Shown piece by piece: positions 43,001-50,667 of a stretch of DNA of 64,000 nucleotides (within the stretch, counting starts at the first letter, position 1; each line of letters opens with the position of its first letter). The notes beneath the pieces are model-generated. The model did no database searches. It was not told the origin of the DNA and saw only the letters and a list, made by a program, of their open reading frames with translations. Origin of the DNA: Chromatiaceae bacterium (GTDB taxonomy: Bacteria; Pseudomonadota; Gammaproteobacteria; Chromatiales; Chromatiaceae); assembly GCA_024235255.1 (NCBI GenBank), contig JACKMT010000005.1, positions 124,001 through 188,000 on the forward strand. Reading direction: 5' to 3'. Position numbers and translations under genes: made by a program.

Positions 43001-43073
43001 GGCGTGTCCGCTTTCGGCCTCGGATGAATACAAACGCCGGCAGTGTCTTGGGCCCTAGTGTACACTAGCGGGC

Positions 43074-43661
43074 ATGATCATCTACCTGCACGGCTTCAGC
43101 AGCGGCGCAGCGTCCAGTAAGGCCGGCGTGTTCCGGCAGGCGCTCTCTGCGACTCCCTTCCTTATCCTCGACTATCCGGCGCATCAGCCTCATGCCGCGG
43201 TGAGCTCGATCACCCGCAGCATCACCCAGGCAGTGTCTGAATATCCGGGTGAAGAGCTGACCCTGATGGGGAGTTCGCTGGGGGGGTTCTATGCGCAGTT
43301 TCTTGCTGCCGCACTGGATGCGGTGGATCGCGTCGTGATGATAAATCCCGCATTGCAGCCGCAATTGACGCTAAAACCCTTTATCGGGCTCAACACCAAT
43401 ATGGTGACAGGTAAGCCGTTCGAATTCAGCCAGCAGGATTTTGCCGATCTGAGCGATTACGACACCGGACCGGTTCCCCCTGGAAAACCCACCCTGGTGC
43501 TGCTTGATGAAGCGGACGAATTGATAGACGGCGGCGTGGCGCTGCGGCGCTATACAACAGCGGGAAAGGTGATTGTCTACCCCGGCGGCAGCCATCAATT
43601 TGAGCACATCGATGAGGCGGTGCCGGAGATTCGAAAGTTTTTGGCGTCGCTAAATGCCTGA
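43074..43661 (+). CDS. YqiA-family esterase (alpha/beta hydrolase)
   Basis: A 195-residue alpha/beta hydrolase of the UPF0227/YqiA group. The N-terminal His-Gly-Phe-Ser-Ser-Gly forms the oxyanion region. The nucleophile elbow is Gly-Ser-Ser-Leu-Gly-Gly-Phe near residue 65, and the catalytic His is in Gly-Gly-Ser-His-Gln-Phe near residue 169. Likely acid Asp/Glu in Leu-Leu-Asp-Glu-Ala-Asp-Glu. It probably cleaves short acyl esters or thioesters; the natural substrate is unknown. A strong terminator follows. Confidence 0.9.
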   Translation: MIIYLHGFSSGAASSKAGVFRQALSATPFLILDYPAHQPHAAVSSITRSITQAVSEYPGEELTLMGSSLGGFYAQFLAAALDAVDRVVMINPALQPQLTLKPFIGLNTNMVTGKPFEFSQQDFADLSDYDTGPVPPGKPTLVLLDEADELIDGGVALRRYTTAGKVIVYPGGSHQFEHIDEAVPEIRKFLASLNA

Positions 43662-43666
43662 ATTGT

Positions 43667-43698
43667 CGGGCATCCCGATGCCGGCGTCGGGATGCCCG
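43667..43698. terminator. twelve-base-pair perfect terminator hairpin
   Basis: CGGGCATCCCGA (43667-43678) pairs with TCGGGATGCCCG (43687-43698). It lies in the 60 bases between the convergent esterase and small-protein genes. The following bases include TT on the plus strand and AATT on the other, so the tail is short; stem strength suggests bidirectional termination. Confidence 0.65.
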
Positions 43699-43721
43699 TT
43701 TGCGGATGGAAACTCCCCGGA

Positions 43722-43919
43722 TTACACTCGGACCGGTTTTCCTGCCCGGGCGGCAGTTTGCCTACGGCCTTTGAACAGACTCAGGATACTTTTGCCGAAC
43801 CTGTTTAGCACGCCGGCGATATATTCGGCGCGCATTACGCGCCCTTTATGTACGTAATATTCAATTTCCTGATTACTGTAAACGTATACTTCGGGATAGT
43901 TTCCACAGCTCTGTTTCAT
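43722..43919 (-). CDS. small hypothetical protein
   Basis: A 65-residue protein with no signal or membrane segment and no recognised family. The N-terminal half has Tyr-Pro-Glu-Val-Tyr-Val-Tyr-Ser-Asn-Gln-Glu-Ile-Glu-Tyr-Tyr-Val-His, followed by a basic helix (Arg-Met-Arg-Ala-Glu-Tyr, then Leu-Phe-Lys-Gly-Arg-Arg). The alternation of Tyr and the basic tail recall small DUF1127-like or RSP_7527-like proteins, but I am not sure. The Met at 43919 is chosen as start; the frame continues 18 codons further without signal. Confidence 0.5.
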   Translation of the reverse strand: MKQSCGNYPEVYVYSNQEIEYYVHKGRVMRAEYIAGVLNRFGKSILSLFKGRRQTAARAGKPVRV

Positions 43920-44224
43920 TGTACTGCTCCGAACAATCAACATTTCATGCGGTTGATTAAATCTGCTTGCCACAAAATCGGTGTAGCCCCCGGCGCTGGG
44001 TTTCCAAACTCAATGCGGGCTTCTCTCCCAGCGTTGGTTGAATTAGCGGCCCGGGAAGGTTCCGCTGAAGAGCGATATAAACGATAGTTTTTCACCTAAA
44101 AGATGAGAAGATTTCATCTTTCATGAGGTGGTCAACGAAATGAAACTCCTGATCATCGATGATGGCGTGGGGTGACTGACGGCAGGGCAGACTTCTTTGT
44201 GCGCTATTTGAGCTGATTCCAAGC
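43920..44224. other. 305-base gap
   Basis: No gene seen. It contains the promoter side of the small protein and the 3' end region of the isocitrate-lyase-family gene. The only structure noted is a hairpin at 44098-44121, listed separately. Confidence 0.4.
44098..44121 (-). terminator. weak terminator-like hairpin
   Basis: Read on the minus strand, AAAGATGA pairs with TCATCTTTT across a seven-base loop and is followed by a T-rich end. It lies about 100 bases past the stop of the isocitrate-lyase-family gene. The stem is AT-rich and weak. Confidence 0.4.
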
Positions 44225-45100
44225 CTACGTTTCCGGTCCGAAACGCTCGGCGTATCCGGCCAGTAGAGTATCGTACTGTGGAAATCCGACAATCCTGCGC
44301 ACGCTCTCGAAGTCCACTCTGTTGCGCGGAATGCGCCCCTGCTTCAGCTCCTGCAAAGCCTGCTGCATGGCGAACACGGCCGAATTCAGCAGCGTCAACG
44401 GGTAGGCTGCAATCTTGTAGCCGATGGCTTCGAGCTGGGCAGGCGGCAGCAGCGGTGTCAGTCCCTCCTCGAGCATATTGGCCAACTTGGGGCCGGGTAT
44501 ACGTTCACAGAAGGCACGCATTTCTGGCTCGTCCCAGGGTGCCTCCAGAAAGAGGATGTCGGCACCGATATCGGCAAAGGCCTGCATCCGCCAGAGCGCC
44601 TCTTCCATACCCTGGGTGGCACGTGCATCGGTGCGCGCCATGATCAGGATCTCCGCGCCCTCGTCGCGCGCGTCGACTGCGGCCTGCAGGCGCTGCAGCG
44701 CCTCGCGGCGGCTCACCACCTCCTTGCCCAGGGTGTGTCCGCAGCGCTTCGGTGCCAACTGGTCCTCGATCATGATGCCGGCAAAGCCGGCTTGTGCATA
44801 GCCATGCACGGTGCGTTTGACGTTGGCGGGGTTGCCGTAGCCGGTGTCGCCGTCGCCGATCACCGGAATCGACACTGCGGCGCAGATATCCCGTCCCTGG
44901 TTCACCATCTCTGCATAGGAGATGAGCCCGGTGTCCGGCGCAGCCAGCCGAGCCGCGGAGACGGCGAAGCCGCTCATGAAGGTGAGCGGAAACCCGGCCT
45001 GTTCGATCAGGCGCGCCGACAGTGCATCGAAACAGCAGGGCATCGACAGGAATTCCGGGCCGTTCAGCAGCGCCTGCAGGCGTTTTGTTGGTGATTGCAT
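44225..45100 (-). CDS. isocitrate lyase/PEP mutase family protein (PrpB-like)
   Basis: A 291-residue TIM-barrel enzyme. The metal site Asp-Gly-Asp-Thr-Gly-Tyr-Gly-Asn is at about 83-90. The active-site loop is Pro-Lys-Arg-Cys-Gly-His-Thr-Leu-Gly-Lys with the catalytic Cys120, so the lyase class (2-methylisocitrate lyase, dimethylmalate lyase and relatives) is favoured over phosphonate mutases. Met at 45100 gives the standard start. It follows the acyl-CoA dehydrogenase by 31 bases and may share its transcript. Substrate unknown; a C4-C7 dicarboxylate that yields pyruvate or glyoxylate is plausible. If it releases glyoxylate it would feed the bi-cycle arm (speculative). Confidence 0.75.
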   Translation of the reverse strand: MQSPTKRLQALLNGPEFLSMPCCFDALSARLIEQAGFPLTFMSGFAVSAARLAAPDTGLISYAEMVNQGRDICAAVSIPVIGDGDTGYGNPANVKRTVHGYAQAGFAGIMIEDQLAPKRCGHTLGKEVVSRREALQRLQAAVDARDEGAEILIMARTDARATQGMEEALWRMQAFADIGADILFLEAPWDEPEMRAFCERIPGPKLANMLEEGLTPLLPPAQLEAIGYKIAAYPLTLLNSAVFAMQQALQELKQGRIPRNRVDFESVRRIVGFPQYDTLLAGYAERFGPET

Positions 45101-45131
45101 TTGTTGCGGGTTCCGGGTTGGAGGCTTGCGG

Positions 45132-46280
45132 TTAGAATGAACGCGGCAGATGCAACACATGCTCGCCGATGTAGGAGAGTATCAGGTTGGTTGAGATCGG
45201 CGCCACCTGATACAACCGCGTCTCGCGGAATTTGCGTTCGATATCGTACTCTTTCGCCATACCGCAGCCGCCGTAGGTCTGGATGCAGGTATCCGCCGCC
45301 ATCCAGGCTACCTCCGATGCCAGCAGTTTGGCGATATTGGCCTGCTCCGCACACGCCTCTCCCGCGTCGAACAGCGACGCCGCCCGGTTGGTCATCAGCT
45401 CGGCCGCACGCATCTGCGCGTATGCACGGGCAAGCGGGAACTGGATGCCCTGATTCTGGCCGATAGACCGGCCGAACACGACGCGCTCGCGGGCATATTC
45501 GGTGGCGCGGTCGATAAAGAATTTGCAGTCGCCGATACACTCGTAGGCGATCAGGATCCGCTCGGCATTCATGCCGTCGAGGATATAGCGGAATCCCTTC
45601 CCCTCTTCACCCACCAGGCAGTCGGCGGCAATCTCAAGGTTGTCGAAAAAGAGTTCGGTGGTGTGATGGTTCATCATCGTCTGTATCGGCCGGATGGTAA
45701 GGCCGTGGCCCACTGCCTGGCGGATATCCACCAGAAACACGCTCAGCCCGTCGGTCTTGCGCTGCACCGCCTCTTGCGGACTGGTGCGCGCCAGTAACAG
45801 CAGTAGATCGCTGTGTTCGGCCCGGCTGATCCAGACTTTCTGACCGTTGACTAGGTACTTGTCACCCTGCCGTTTGGCGCTGGTGCGGATCGAGAGTGTA
45901 TCCGTTCCGGCGGCCGGCTCGGTCACCCCGAATGCCTGCAGCCGCAACTCACCGGCGGCTATTTTCGGCAGGTAGTATTGCTTCTGCCGCGCCGAACCGT
46001 GTTTTAACAACGTGCCCATGGTGTACATCTGCGCGTGAAACGCAGCCGGGTTCCCGCCGGAGCGCGCAATCTCTTCGAGCACGACGCCGGCCGCTTCCAA
46101 GCCGAGCCCGGCACCGCCATACTCCTCCGGAATGAGCACCGAGAGGTAGCCCTCGTCATTCAACACCTTGATGAATGCGTCCGGATAACCACGCTTGCTA
46201 TCCAACGCGCGCCAATAGTTGTTGGGGAAGCGTGTACACAGTTTCGCAACGGCGTCACGTATATCCTGATGACTGTTCAC
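45132..46280 (-). CDS. acyl-CoA dehydrogenase
   Basis: A 382-residue flavoenzyme. The N-terminal domain is followed by Phe-Gly-Val-Thr-Glu-Pro-Ala-Ala-Gly-Thr-Asp (FAD/substrate block, about 117-127) and Lys-Val-Trp-Ile-Ser-Arg-Ala. The C-terminal Gln-Thr-Tyr-Gly-Gly-Cys-Gly-Met is present. The usual catalytic Glu of the MCAD position (Tyr-Glu-Gly-Thr) is replaced by Val-Ala-Pro-Ile-Ser. Glu240, in Asn-Ala-Glu-Arg-Ile-Leu-Ile-Ala, instead fits the isovaleryl-CoA/long-chain dehydrogenase position. Dehydrogenation of a branched or functionalised acyl-CoA is therefore possible. It heads a two-gene unit with the isocitrate-lyase-family gene and is divergent from the GH31 gene. Confidence 0.85.
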   Translation of the reverse strand: MNSHQDIRDAVAKLCTRFPNNYWRALDSKRGYPDAFIKVLNDEGYLSVLIPEEYGGAGLGLEAAGVVLEEIARSGGNPAAFHAQMYTMGTLLKHGSARQKQYYLPKIAAGELRLQAFGVTEPAAGTDTLSIRTSAKRQGDKYLVNGQKVWISRAEHSDLLLLLARTSPQEAVQRKTDGLSVFLVDIRQAVGHGLTIRPIQTMMNHHTTELFFDNLEIAADCLVGEEGKGFRYILDGMNAERILIAYECIGDCKFFIDRATEYARERVVFGRSIGQNQGIQFPLARAYAQMRAAELMTNRAASLFDAGEACAEQANIAKLLASEVAWMAADTCIQTYGGCGMAKEYDIERKFRETRLYQVAPISTNLILSYIGEHVLHLPRSF

Positions 46281-46361
46281 TTGAGCTCGATTCCGTTATG
46301 GATCGGTGATCCTTACAATGGCTCTGCCAGGCGAAAATATCAGCGATAGGTCTCAGACACA

Positions 46362-48419
46362 ATGCAGATCCCCCATCCAGCCAATTTCAGCTTTGATCCA
46401 GGCATGGCACAGCGCGTACAGGTGACCGCTCCGGTACCCTGGCTGGTGCGTCTGCGCCTGGACTTGGGCAGTGATCCGGCTGGGGAGATTTGGCATCAGG
46501 TCGCCCCGCTGTTGTGGCGTGAATTGCAGCCGCAGTCGGGCGATGAGGGTTGGTCTTTCGAGTTGCCGACACTGACCTGGACGGGGCCCGACGGCAGAGT
46601 CCACTGGCAGGGACATGCCGACGGCTGGCTGGGACGCTGCGGGGAGCAGTGGCTGGTGCGCCTCGCCTCGGATCCCTCCCTGCGTTTTCACGGTCTGGGG
46701 CAGAAGGCGGGGCCGTTCGAAAAGACGGGGTTGCGCACACGCTTCTTCAATACCGATGTGTGGGGGGTACATCCGTTGGAAGAGGTTCGTCTCGGCACCC
46801 CGGATCCGCAGTATATCTCGATCCCCTGGATCCTGATCGACCACCGGCGCGGCGCGGATGCGCCTGCGGGGGTCAGCGGTATTCTGGTACATCATCCAGG
46901 GGAGGTTTTTGTCAGTCTGCAGCCTGATATGCGGCTGCACGACGGCCAGACGGCGGTTGCCGAAGGCGCCTTGTATTTCGGTGCGCCGCAAGGCCCGTTG
47001 GAGCTCTATCTGGTGGGTGCCCCAGATCTGGACGGTCTGGTGCAGCGGCTGCACGCATTGACCGGCCGCCTCGCTGAACCCCCCGTCTGGGCGCTAGGCC
47101 ATCACCAGTGCCGCTGGGGCTACCGGGGCGATGCCGATCTGCGCGAACTCGACGCCGGTTTTACCCGGCATGAGATCCCCTGCGATGGGCTCTGGCTCGA
47201 TATCGACTACATGGAGGGGTATCGTGTCTTCACCCATTCGCTCGAACATTTTCCCGATCCGGCAGGCACCATTACCGCTCTCGGGGCGCGCGGACGCAAA
47301 GTTGTCGCCATCCTCGATCCGGGCGTCAAGGATGAAGCTGCGTCTGTTTGCGGCTACCGGATCTGCGAAGCGGGTCTGCAGGCGCAGGCTTTCTGCCTCG
47401 GGCCGGCCGGCGCTCCGTATCGGGGCTTCGTCTGGCCTGGCGCCACCCTGTTCCCCGATTTTCTGACCGCCGCGGGGCGCCGCTGGTGGTCCGCGCAGGT
47501 GCGGGAGTATCTGCAGCACGGCTTTGCCGGTTTCTGGATCGACATGAACGACCCCTCCACCGGTGCGGTGGACCCGCGGGATATGCTGTTCGATGGCGGA
47601 GGCGCCCCGCATTGGATGGGGCACAACCCTTACGCCAACGGCATGGCGCGTGCCACCCTGGAGGCGCTGCAGGAGTATAGTCGCGATGAGCCTCCGTTTT
47701 TGATTTCGCGCGGCGGCTTTACCGGGATCGGTGCGCTGTGCGGGGTGTGGATGGGGGATAACTTCTCCAATTGGCACCATCTCCGGCAGAGTATACCGAT
47801 GGCGCTTAACCTGAGTCTGAGCGGGGTGCCGCTGCTGGGCGCCGATGTGCCGGGTTTCGGCGGCGATGCCGAGCCTGAGTTGATGGAACGTTGGTACCAG
47901 GCGCACTGCCTCTTCCCGCTGCTGCGCAACCACAGTGTGCAAAACGCGATTCGGCAGGAGCCCTGGGTGTTTGGCGAGCCCACCACCGGGCGGGTGCGGC
48001 GTGCCATTCTGGCCCGTTACCGCCTGCTGCCCTATCTGCGCAAGTGCTTCGCCGAACATGCGCGCAGCGGGTCGCCGGTGTTGCGTCCGCTGCTCGCCGC
48101 CTGGGACAGCGAGGCGGCGCGCGCCTGCGAGGATCAGTACCTGCTGGGTCAAGCGGTGCTGGTGGCGCCTATTCTGCAGCCCGGAGCGGATAGCCGCAGG
48201 GTGCTGCTGCCGCCCGGAGAGTGGTGGTGCGTCAGCGAGGGACGGGCGCTGCAAGGCGGTCGTTGGCACCATCTCTCCATGCCGCCCGCTGCGCTGCCGC
48301 TCTTTTTGCGGCGCAATGCGGAGATTCCGGTGCTGCGTCATCTGCCCAAGAGATCGACCCAGGAGATCGACTGGCAGCGGGACCTGGCTGTCTGGCAGTG
48401 GGGTGAGCCGCTTGTATAG
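46362..48419 (+). CDS. GH31 alpha-glucosidase family protein
   Basis: A 685-residue glycoside hydrolase family 31 enzyme. The N-terminal beta-sandwich has Arg-Phe-His-Gly-Leu-Gly-Gln-Lys-Ala-Gly-Pro. The barrel contains Gly-Leu-Trp-Leu-Asp-Ile-Asp-Tyr-Met-Glu, the nucleophile Asp394 in Phe-Trp-Ile-Asp-Met-Asn, and the acid/base Asp466 in Trp-Met-Gly-Asp-Asn-Phe-Ser-Asn-Trp. It has no signal peptide, so a cytoplasmic role in glycogen or maltodextrin use is likely. Alpha-glucosidase or alpha-xylosidase specificity cannot be fixed by eye. No other sugar gene is near. Confidence 0.9.
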   Translation: MQIPHPANFSFDPGMAQRVQVTAPVPWLVRLRLDLGSDPAGEIWHQVAPLLWRELQPQSGDEGWSFELPTLTWTGPDGRVHWQGHADGWLGRCGEQWLVRLASDPSLRFHGLGQKAGPFEKTGLRTRFFNTDVWGVHPLEEVRLGTPDPQYISIPWILIDHRRGADAPAGVSGILVHHPGEVFVSLQPDMRLHDGQTAVAEGALYFGAPQGPLELYLVGAPDLDGLVQRLHALTGRLAEPPVWALGHHQCRWGYRGDADLRELDAGFTRHEIPCDGLWLDIDYMEGYRVFTHSLEHFPDPAGTITALGARGRKVVAILDPGVKDEAASVCGYRICEAGLQAQAFCLGPAGAPYRGFVWPGATLFPDFLTAAGRRWWSAQVREYLQHGFAGFWIDMNDPSTGAVDPRDMLFDGGGAPHWMGHNPYANGMARATLEALQEYSRDEPPFLISRGGFTGIGALCGVWMGDNFSNWHHLRQSIPMALNLSLSGVPLLGADVPGFGGDAEPELMERWYQAHCLFPLLRNHSVQNAIRQEPWVFGEPTTGRVRRAILARYRLLPYLRKCFAEHARSGSPVLRPLLAAWDSEAARACEDQYLLGQAVLVAPILQPGADSRRVLLPPGEWWCVSEGRALQGGRWHHLSMPPAALPLFLRRNAEIPVLRHLPKRSTQEIDWQRDLAVWQWGEPLV

Positions 48420-48720
48420 TCTGAATCTGAGTTGACATCCATCGCCTGGTGAATATCTGCGGGGGTGCCATAGCCGTTTCGATCGGGGTTAATAGTCCAG
48501 TGGTATTGGGTTAATCAGTCCAAGCTTAATGGCACTTGCTTAAGCGGCAGTTCCCGACCAGTTACACTATTATCGTCATTCCGGCGTAGGCCGGAATCCA
48601 GAGTAGCGACCACTATTGGTGCATATGGATCCCGGCCTTCGCCGGGATGACGGTGTTTTTCAGCATAAGTTAAGCGCCATTAGGCCTGAGCACTCGTAAA
48701 TCTATGAGGTGAAATAATCG
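48420..48720. other. 301-base gap with a paired palindromic repeat
   Basis: No gene seen. The central 80 bases form a REP/BIME-like element, listed separately; the flanks show no further structure. The 65 bases before 48721 should hold the deaminase promoter. Confidence 0.5.
48574..48652. repeat. REP/BIME-like pair of inverted palindromes
   Basis: Two small hairpins in opposite orientation: ATTCCGGC-GTAG-GCCGGAAT (about 48578-48597) and ATCCCGGC-CTTC-GCCGGGAT (about 48629-48648). The outer ends CGTCAT (48574) and ATGACG (48652) also match each other as an inverted repeat, so the whole can fold as one large stem. A short T run follows at about 48655. This is the architecture of dispersed bacterial REP/BIME or MITE elements; genome copies cannot be checked here. 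Confidence 0.7.
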
Positions 48721-49239
48721 ATGAGTACCAAATGGGATGCCCGTTTTCTGGGTCTGGCAGCGCATATATCCGGCTGGAGCAAGGATCCGTCGTCGCAGGT
48801 GGGGGCGGTGATTACCGACGGAAACCGCATTGTCTCACTAGGGTATAACGGCTTTGCCGCCGGGGTGGAGGATAAACCCGAACGGCTGTCGGACCGCAAT
48901 TGCAAGCTGAATCTGACGATCCATGCGGAAGAGAACGCGATGATCTTCGCCAAGCGCGATCTGACCGACTGCACCGTCTTTGTCACCCATCCGCCTTGCC
49001 CACGCTGCGCCTCCAAGCTGATCCAGGAGGAGGTGAAGCGTGTCGTGTATATCGCACCGAGCGATGACTTCCTGTCACGCTGGGCGGATGACCTTGCGCT
49101 CTCCAGCGAGATGTACCGGGAGGCGGGAATCGAAGTGACAGTGTACGAGATAGCGCAAATCGACATCGAAAATGCCGGTATAACGGTCGCTCCCGGCGGA
49201 TTCTTCCGGGCCGTGCTGAGCCGCTTTCTTGATCGTTGA
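48721..49239 (+). CDS. dCMP deaminase family protein
   Basis: A 172-residue zinc deaminase. The active-site His-Ala-Glu is at 68-70 (His-Ala-Glu-Glu-Asn-Ala-Met), and the zinc Cys pair is Pro-Pro-Cys-Pro-Arg-Cys at 91-96. The N-terminal Asp-Ala-Arg-Phe-Leu-Gly-Leu-Ala-Ala-His-Ile-Ser-Gly-Trp-Ser-Lys-Asp-Pro-Ser-Ser matches dCMP/deoxycytidylate deaminases. It would make dUMP for thymidylate synthesis. A cytidine-type substrate is the main alternative. Confidence 0.88.
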   Translation: MSTKWDARFLGLAAHISGWSKDPSSQVGAVITDGNRIVSLGYNGFAAGVEDKPERLSDRNCKLNLTIHAEENAMIFAKRDLTDCTVFVTHPPCPRCASKLIQEEVKRVVYIAPSDDFLSRWADDLALSSEMYREAGIEVTVYEIAQIDIENAGITVAPGGFFRAVLSRFLDR

Positions 49240-49242
49240 GCT

Positions 49243-49992
49243 TTATTGATCCGGCGTGGATGGCTCGGTCCACGCGAAGCGCTTCAATTTCATCAGATAG
49301 AGGCCGTCTCGCTCTTTTTTCTCGACGATTACCGGCAGGTAATTAAGCTTGGGTGCAAGCCACAGGCTGGCCTGCGATGCACGTCGATTCTTACTCCTGG
49401 CCATTTTGAGCGACTGGAAACTACCGGCTTCGACATCCACCACCTCCTCCACCTGGAAGCTGAAGCTGTAATCCTTGGCACGACCGCCGTCAGCGACCGG
49501 GAACTCCACTGTGCGGTTGCCGGCTGCGACCGCATGCATCAGTGACAGCTGCTGGCTGAATTTGTCCTGGGTGCCGGGTTGGATCTTCATCGACCAGCTG
49601 GTTCCGTCCAGGGAGTTGGTCACCCGCATCGCCGGCCAGTCAAATTTGATGTCAACTGATCTGGGGCTGTCCGAGTTGCGGTGGCGGTAGTGATAACTTT
49701 GCGGCACCACGCCCTCATTGGTGATGACGCCGTTGCTGATTTCACTGATCTGGTCGCGGTGCAGTACCGCGGTTAAGCCGATCGGCGTGGTGTCGGCGCT
49801 GTAGCGATAGACGCCCCGGCGGTCGATAGTGAGGGCGATTTCGACCTTTGCAAACGTAAAATCACCGCGGCTGAGCGAGTACTCAGCGGTAAACGGGCTG
49901 AGCTGCGGCTGTTCACCGGTTAGCGCAGCACGGCAGATGAGCGACAGACCCAGGATTGAAAAAAAGCACCCCAGCCGCCGCACCGCGTTCAT
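49243..49992 (-). CDS. DUF3108 family protein
   Basis: A 249-residue exported protein with a signal peptide (hydrophobic about residues 8-22, ending Cys-Arg-Ala-Ala). The mature part matches the DUF3108 pattern: Phe-Thr-Ala-Glu-Tyr-Ser-Leu-Ser-Arg-Gly near residue 37, then beta strands such as Ser-Tyr-His-Tyr-Arg-His-Arg-Asn, and a C-terminal Leu-Trp-Leu-Ala-Pro-Lys-Leu-Asn-Tyr-Leu-Pro. Predicted all-beta periplasmic protein, function unknown. It overlaps purN by four bases and so is in the purMN operon, as in many relatives. Confidence 0.82.
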   Translation of the reverse strand: MNAVRRLGCFFSILGLSLICRAALTGEQPQLSPFTAEYSLSRGDFTFAKVEIALTIDRRGVYRYSADTTPIGLTAVLHRDQISEISNGVITNEGVVPQSYHYRHRNSDSPRSVDIKFDWPAMRVTNSLDGTSWSMKIQPGTQDKFSQQLSLMHAVAAGNRTVEFPVADGGRAKDYSFSFQVEEVVDVEAGSFQSLKMARSKNRRASQASLWLAPKLNYLPVIVEKKERDGLYLMKLKRFAWTEPSTPDQ

Positions 49993-50657
49993 GGTTCCGG
50001 TGCTCCCGTATCCGTCAGGTACAATGGCTTCTCCAGCGCTTTACCGTCTTTTATCACGCGGCCTTCTGTCAATGTCAGACGCCCTTCGGCAATCCAGCGG
50101 ATAACCATCGGAAAGATGATATGCTCTTTGGCCAGCACCCGTTCCGCCAGCCGCACCGCGTTGTCTTCCGGCTCAATCGCTACACGCGCCTGCAGAATCA
50201 GCGGGCCGCCGTCCAGCTCTTCGGTGACGTAATGAACGCTGGCACCGTGTTCGCTGTCGCCGGCGTCAAGCGCCCGCTGATGGGTGTGCAGTCCCCGGTA
50301 TTTGGGCAGCAGCGATGGATGAATATTCAGCATGCGTCCACGGAAACGCTGAATAAAGAGCGGGGAGAGGATACGCATGAACCCGGCCAGTATCACCAGC
50401 TGCGGTTGAAACTCATCTAATAGATCCGCCAGCGCGAGGTCGTAACTCTCCCGGTCCGGAAATGCCTTGTGATCCAGCACCCGTGTCGCAATCCCCGCTG
50501 CCTCTGCTCGTTCGAGACCGCGCACGCCCGGCCGGTTGCTGACCACGGCTCTGATTTCAACCGCCAGGCCCGCCGCTGCCTGATCGATTATCGCCTGGAG
50601 ATTGCTGCCGCTTCCGGAGATGAGTACCACCAGCGGCAGTTTGTCTGGTTTAGTCAT
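49989..50657 (-). CDS. purN: phosphoribosylglycinamide formyltransferase 1
   Basis: A 222-residue enzyme of purine synthesis that moves a formyl group from formyl-THF to GAR. Seen: Leu-Ile-Ser-Gly-Ser-Gly-Ser-Asn-Leu-Gln near the start, and Leu-Ala-Gly-Phe-Met-Arg-Ile-Leu-Ser with Asn-Ile-His-Pro-Ser-Leu-Leu-Pro-Lys-Tyr around residues 90-120 (catalytic Asn and His). The Asp is in Glu-Leu-Asp-Gly-Gly-Pro. The Met at 50657 gives the standard start, ten bases after the purM stop; the frame is open upstream inside purM. Confidence 0.95.
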   Translation of the reverse strand: MTKPDKLPLVVLISGSGSNLQAIIDQAAAGLAVEIRAVVSNRPGVRGLERAEAAGIATRVLDHKAFPDRESYDLALADLLDEFQPQLVILAGFMRILSPLFIQRFRGRMLNIHPSLLPKYRGLHTHQRALDAGDSEHGASVHYVTEELDGGPLILQARVAIEPEDNAVRLAERVLAKEHIIFPMVIRWIAEGRLTLTEGRVIKDGKALEKPLYLTDTGAPEP

Positions 50658-50667
50658 ACCGACACCG

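Noticed and set aside
47094..48341. 415-codon open frame on the minus strand
   Set aside because: Antisense to the GH31 gene, with low-complexity His/Arg/Pro content.
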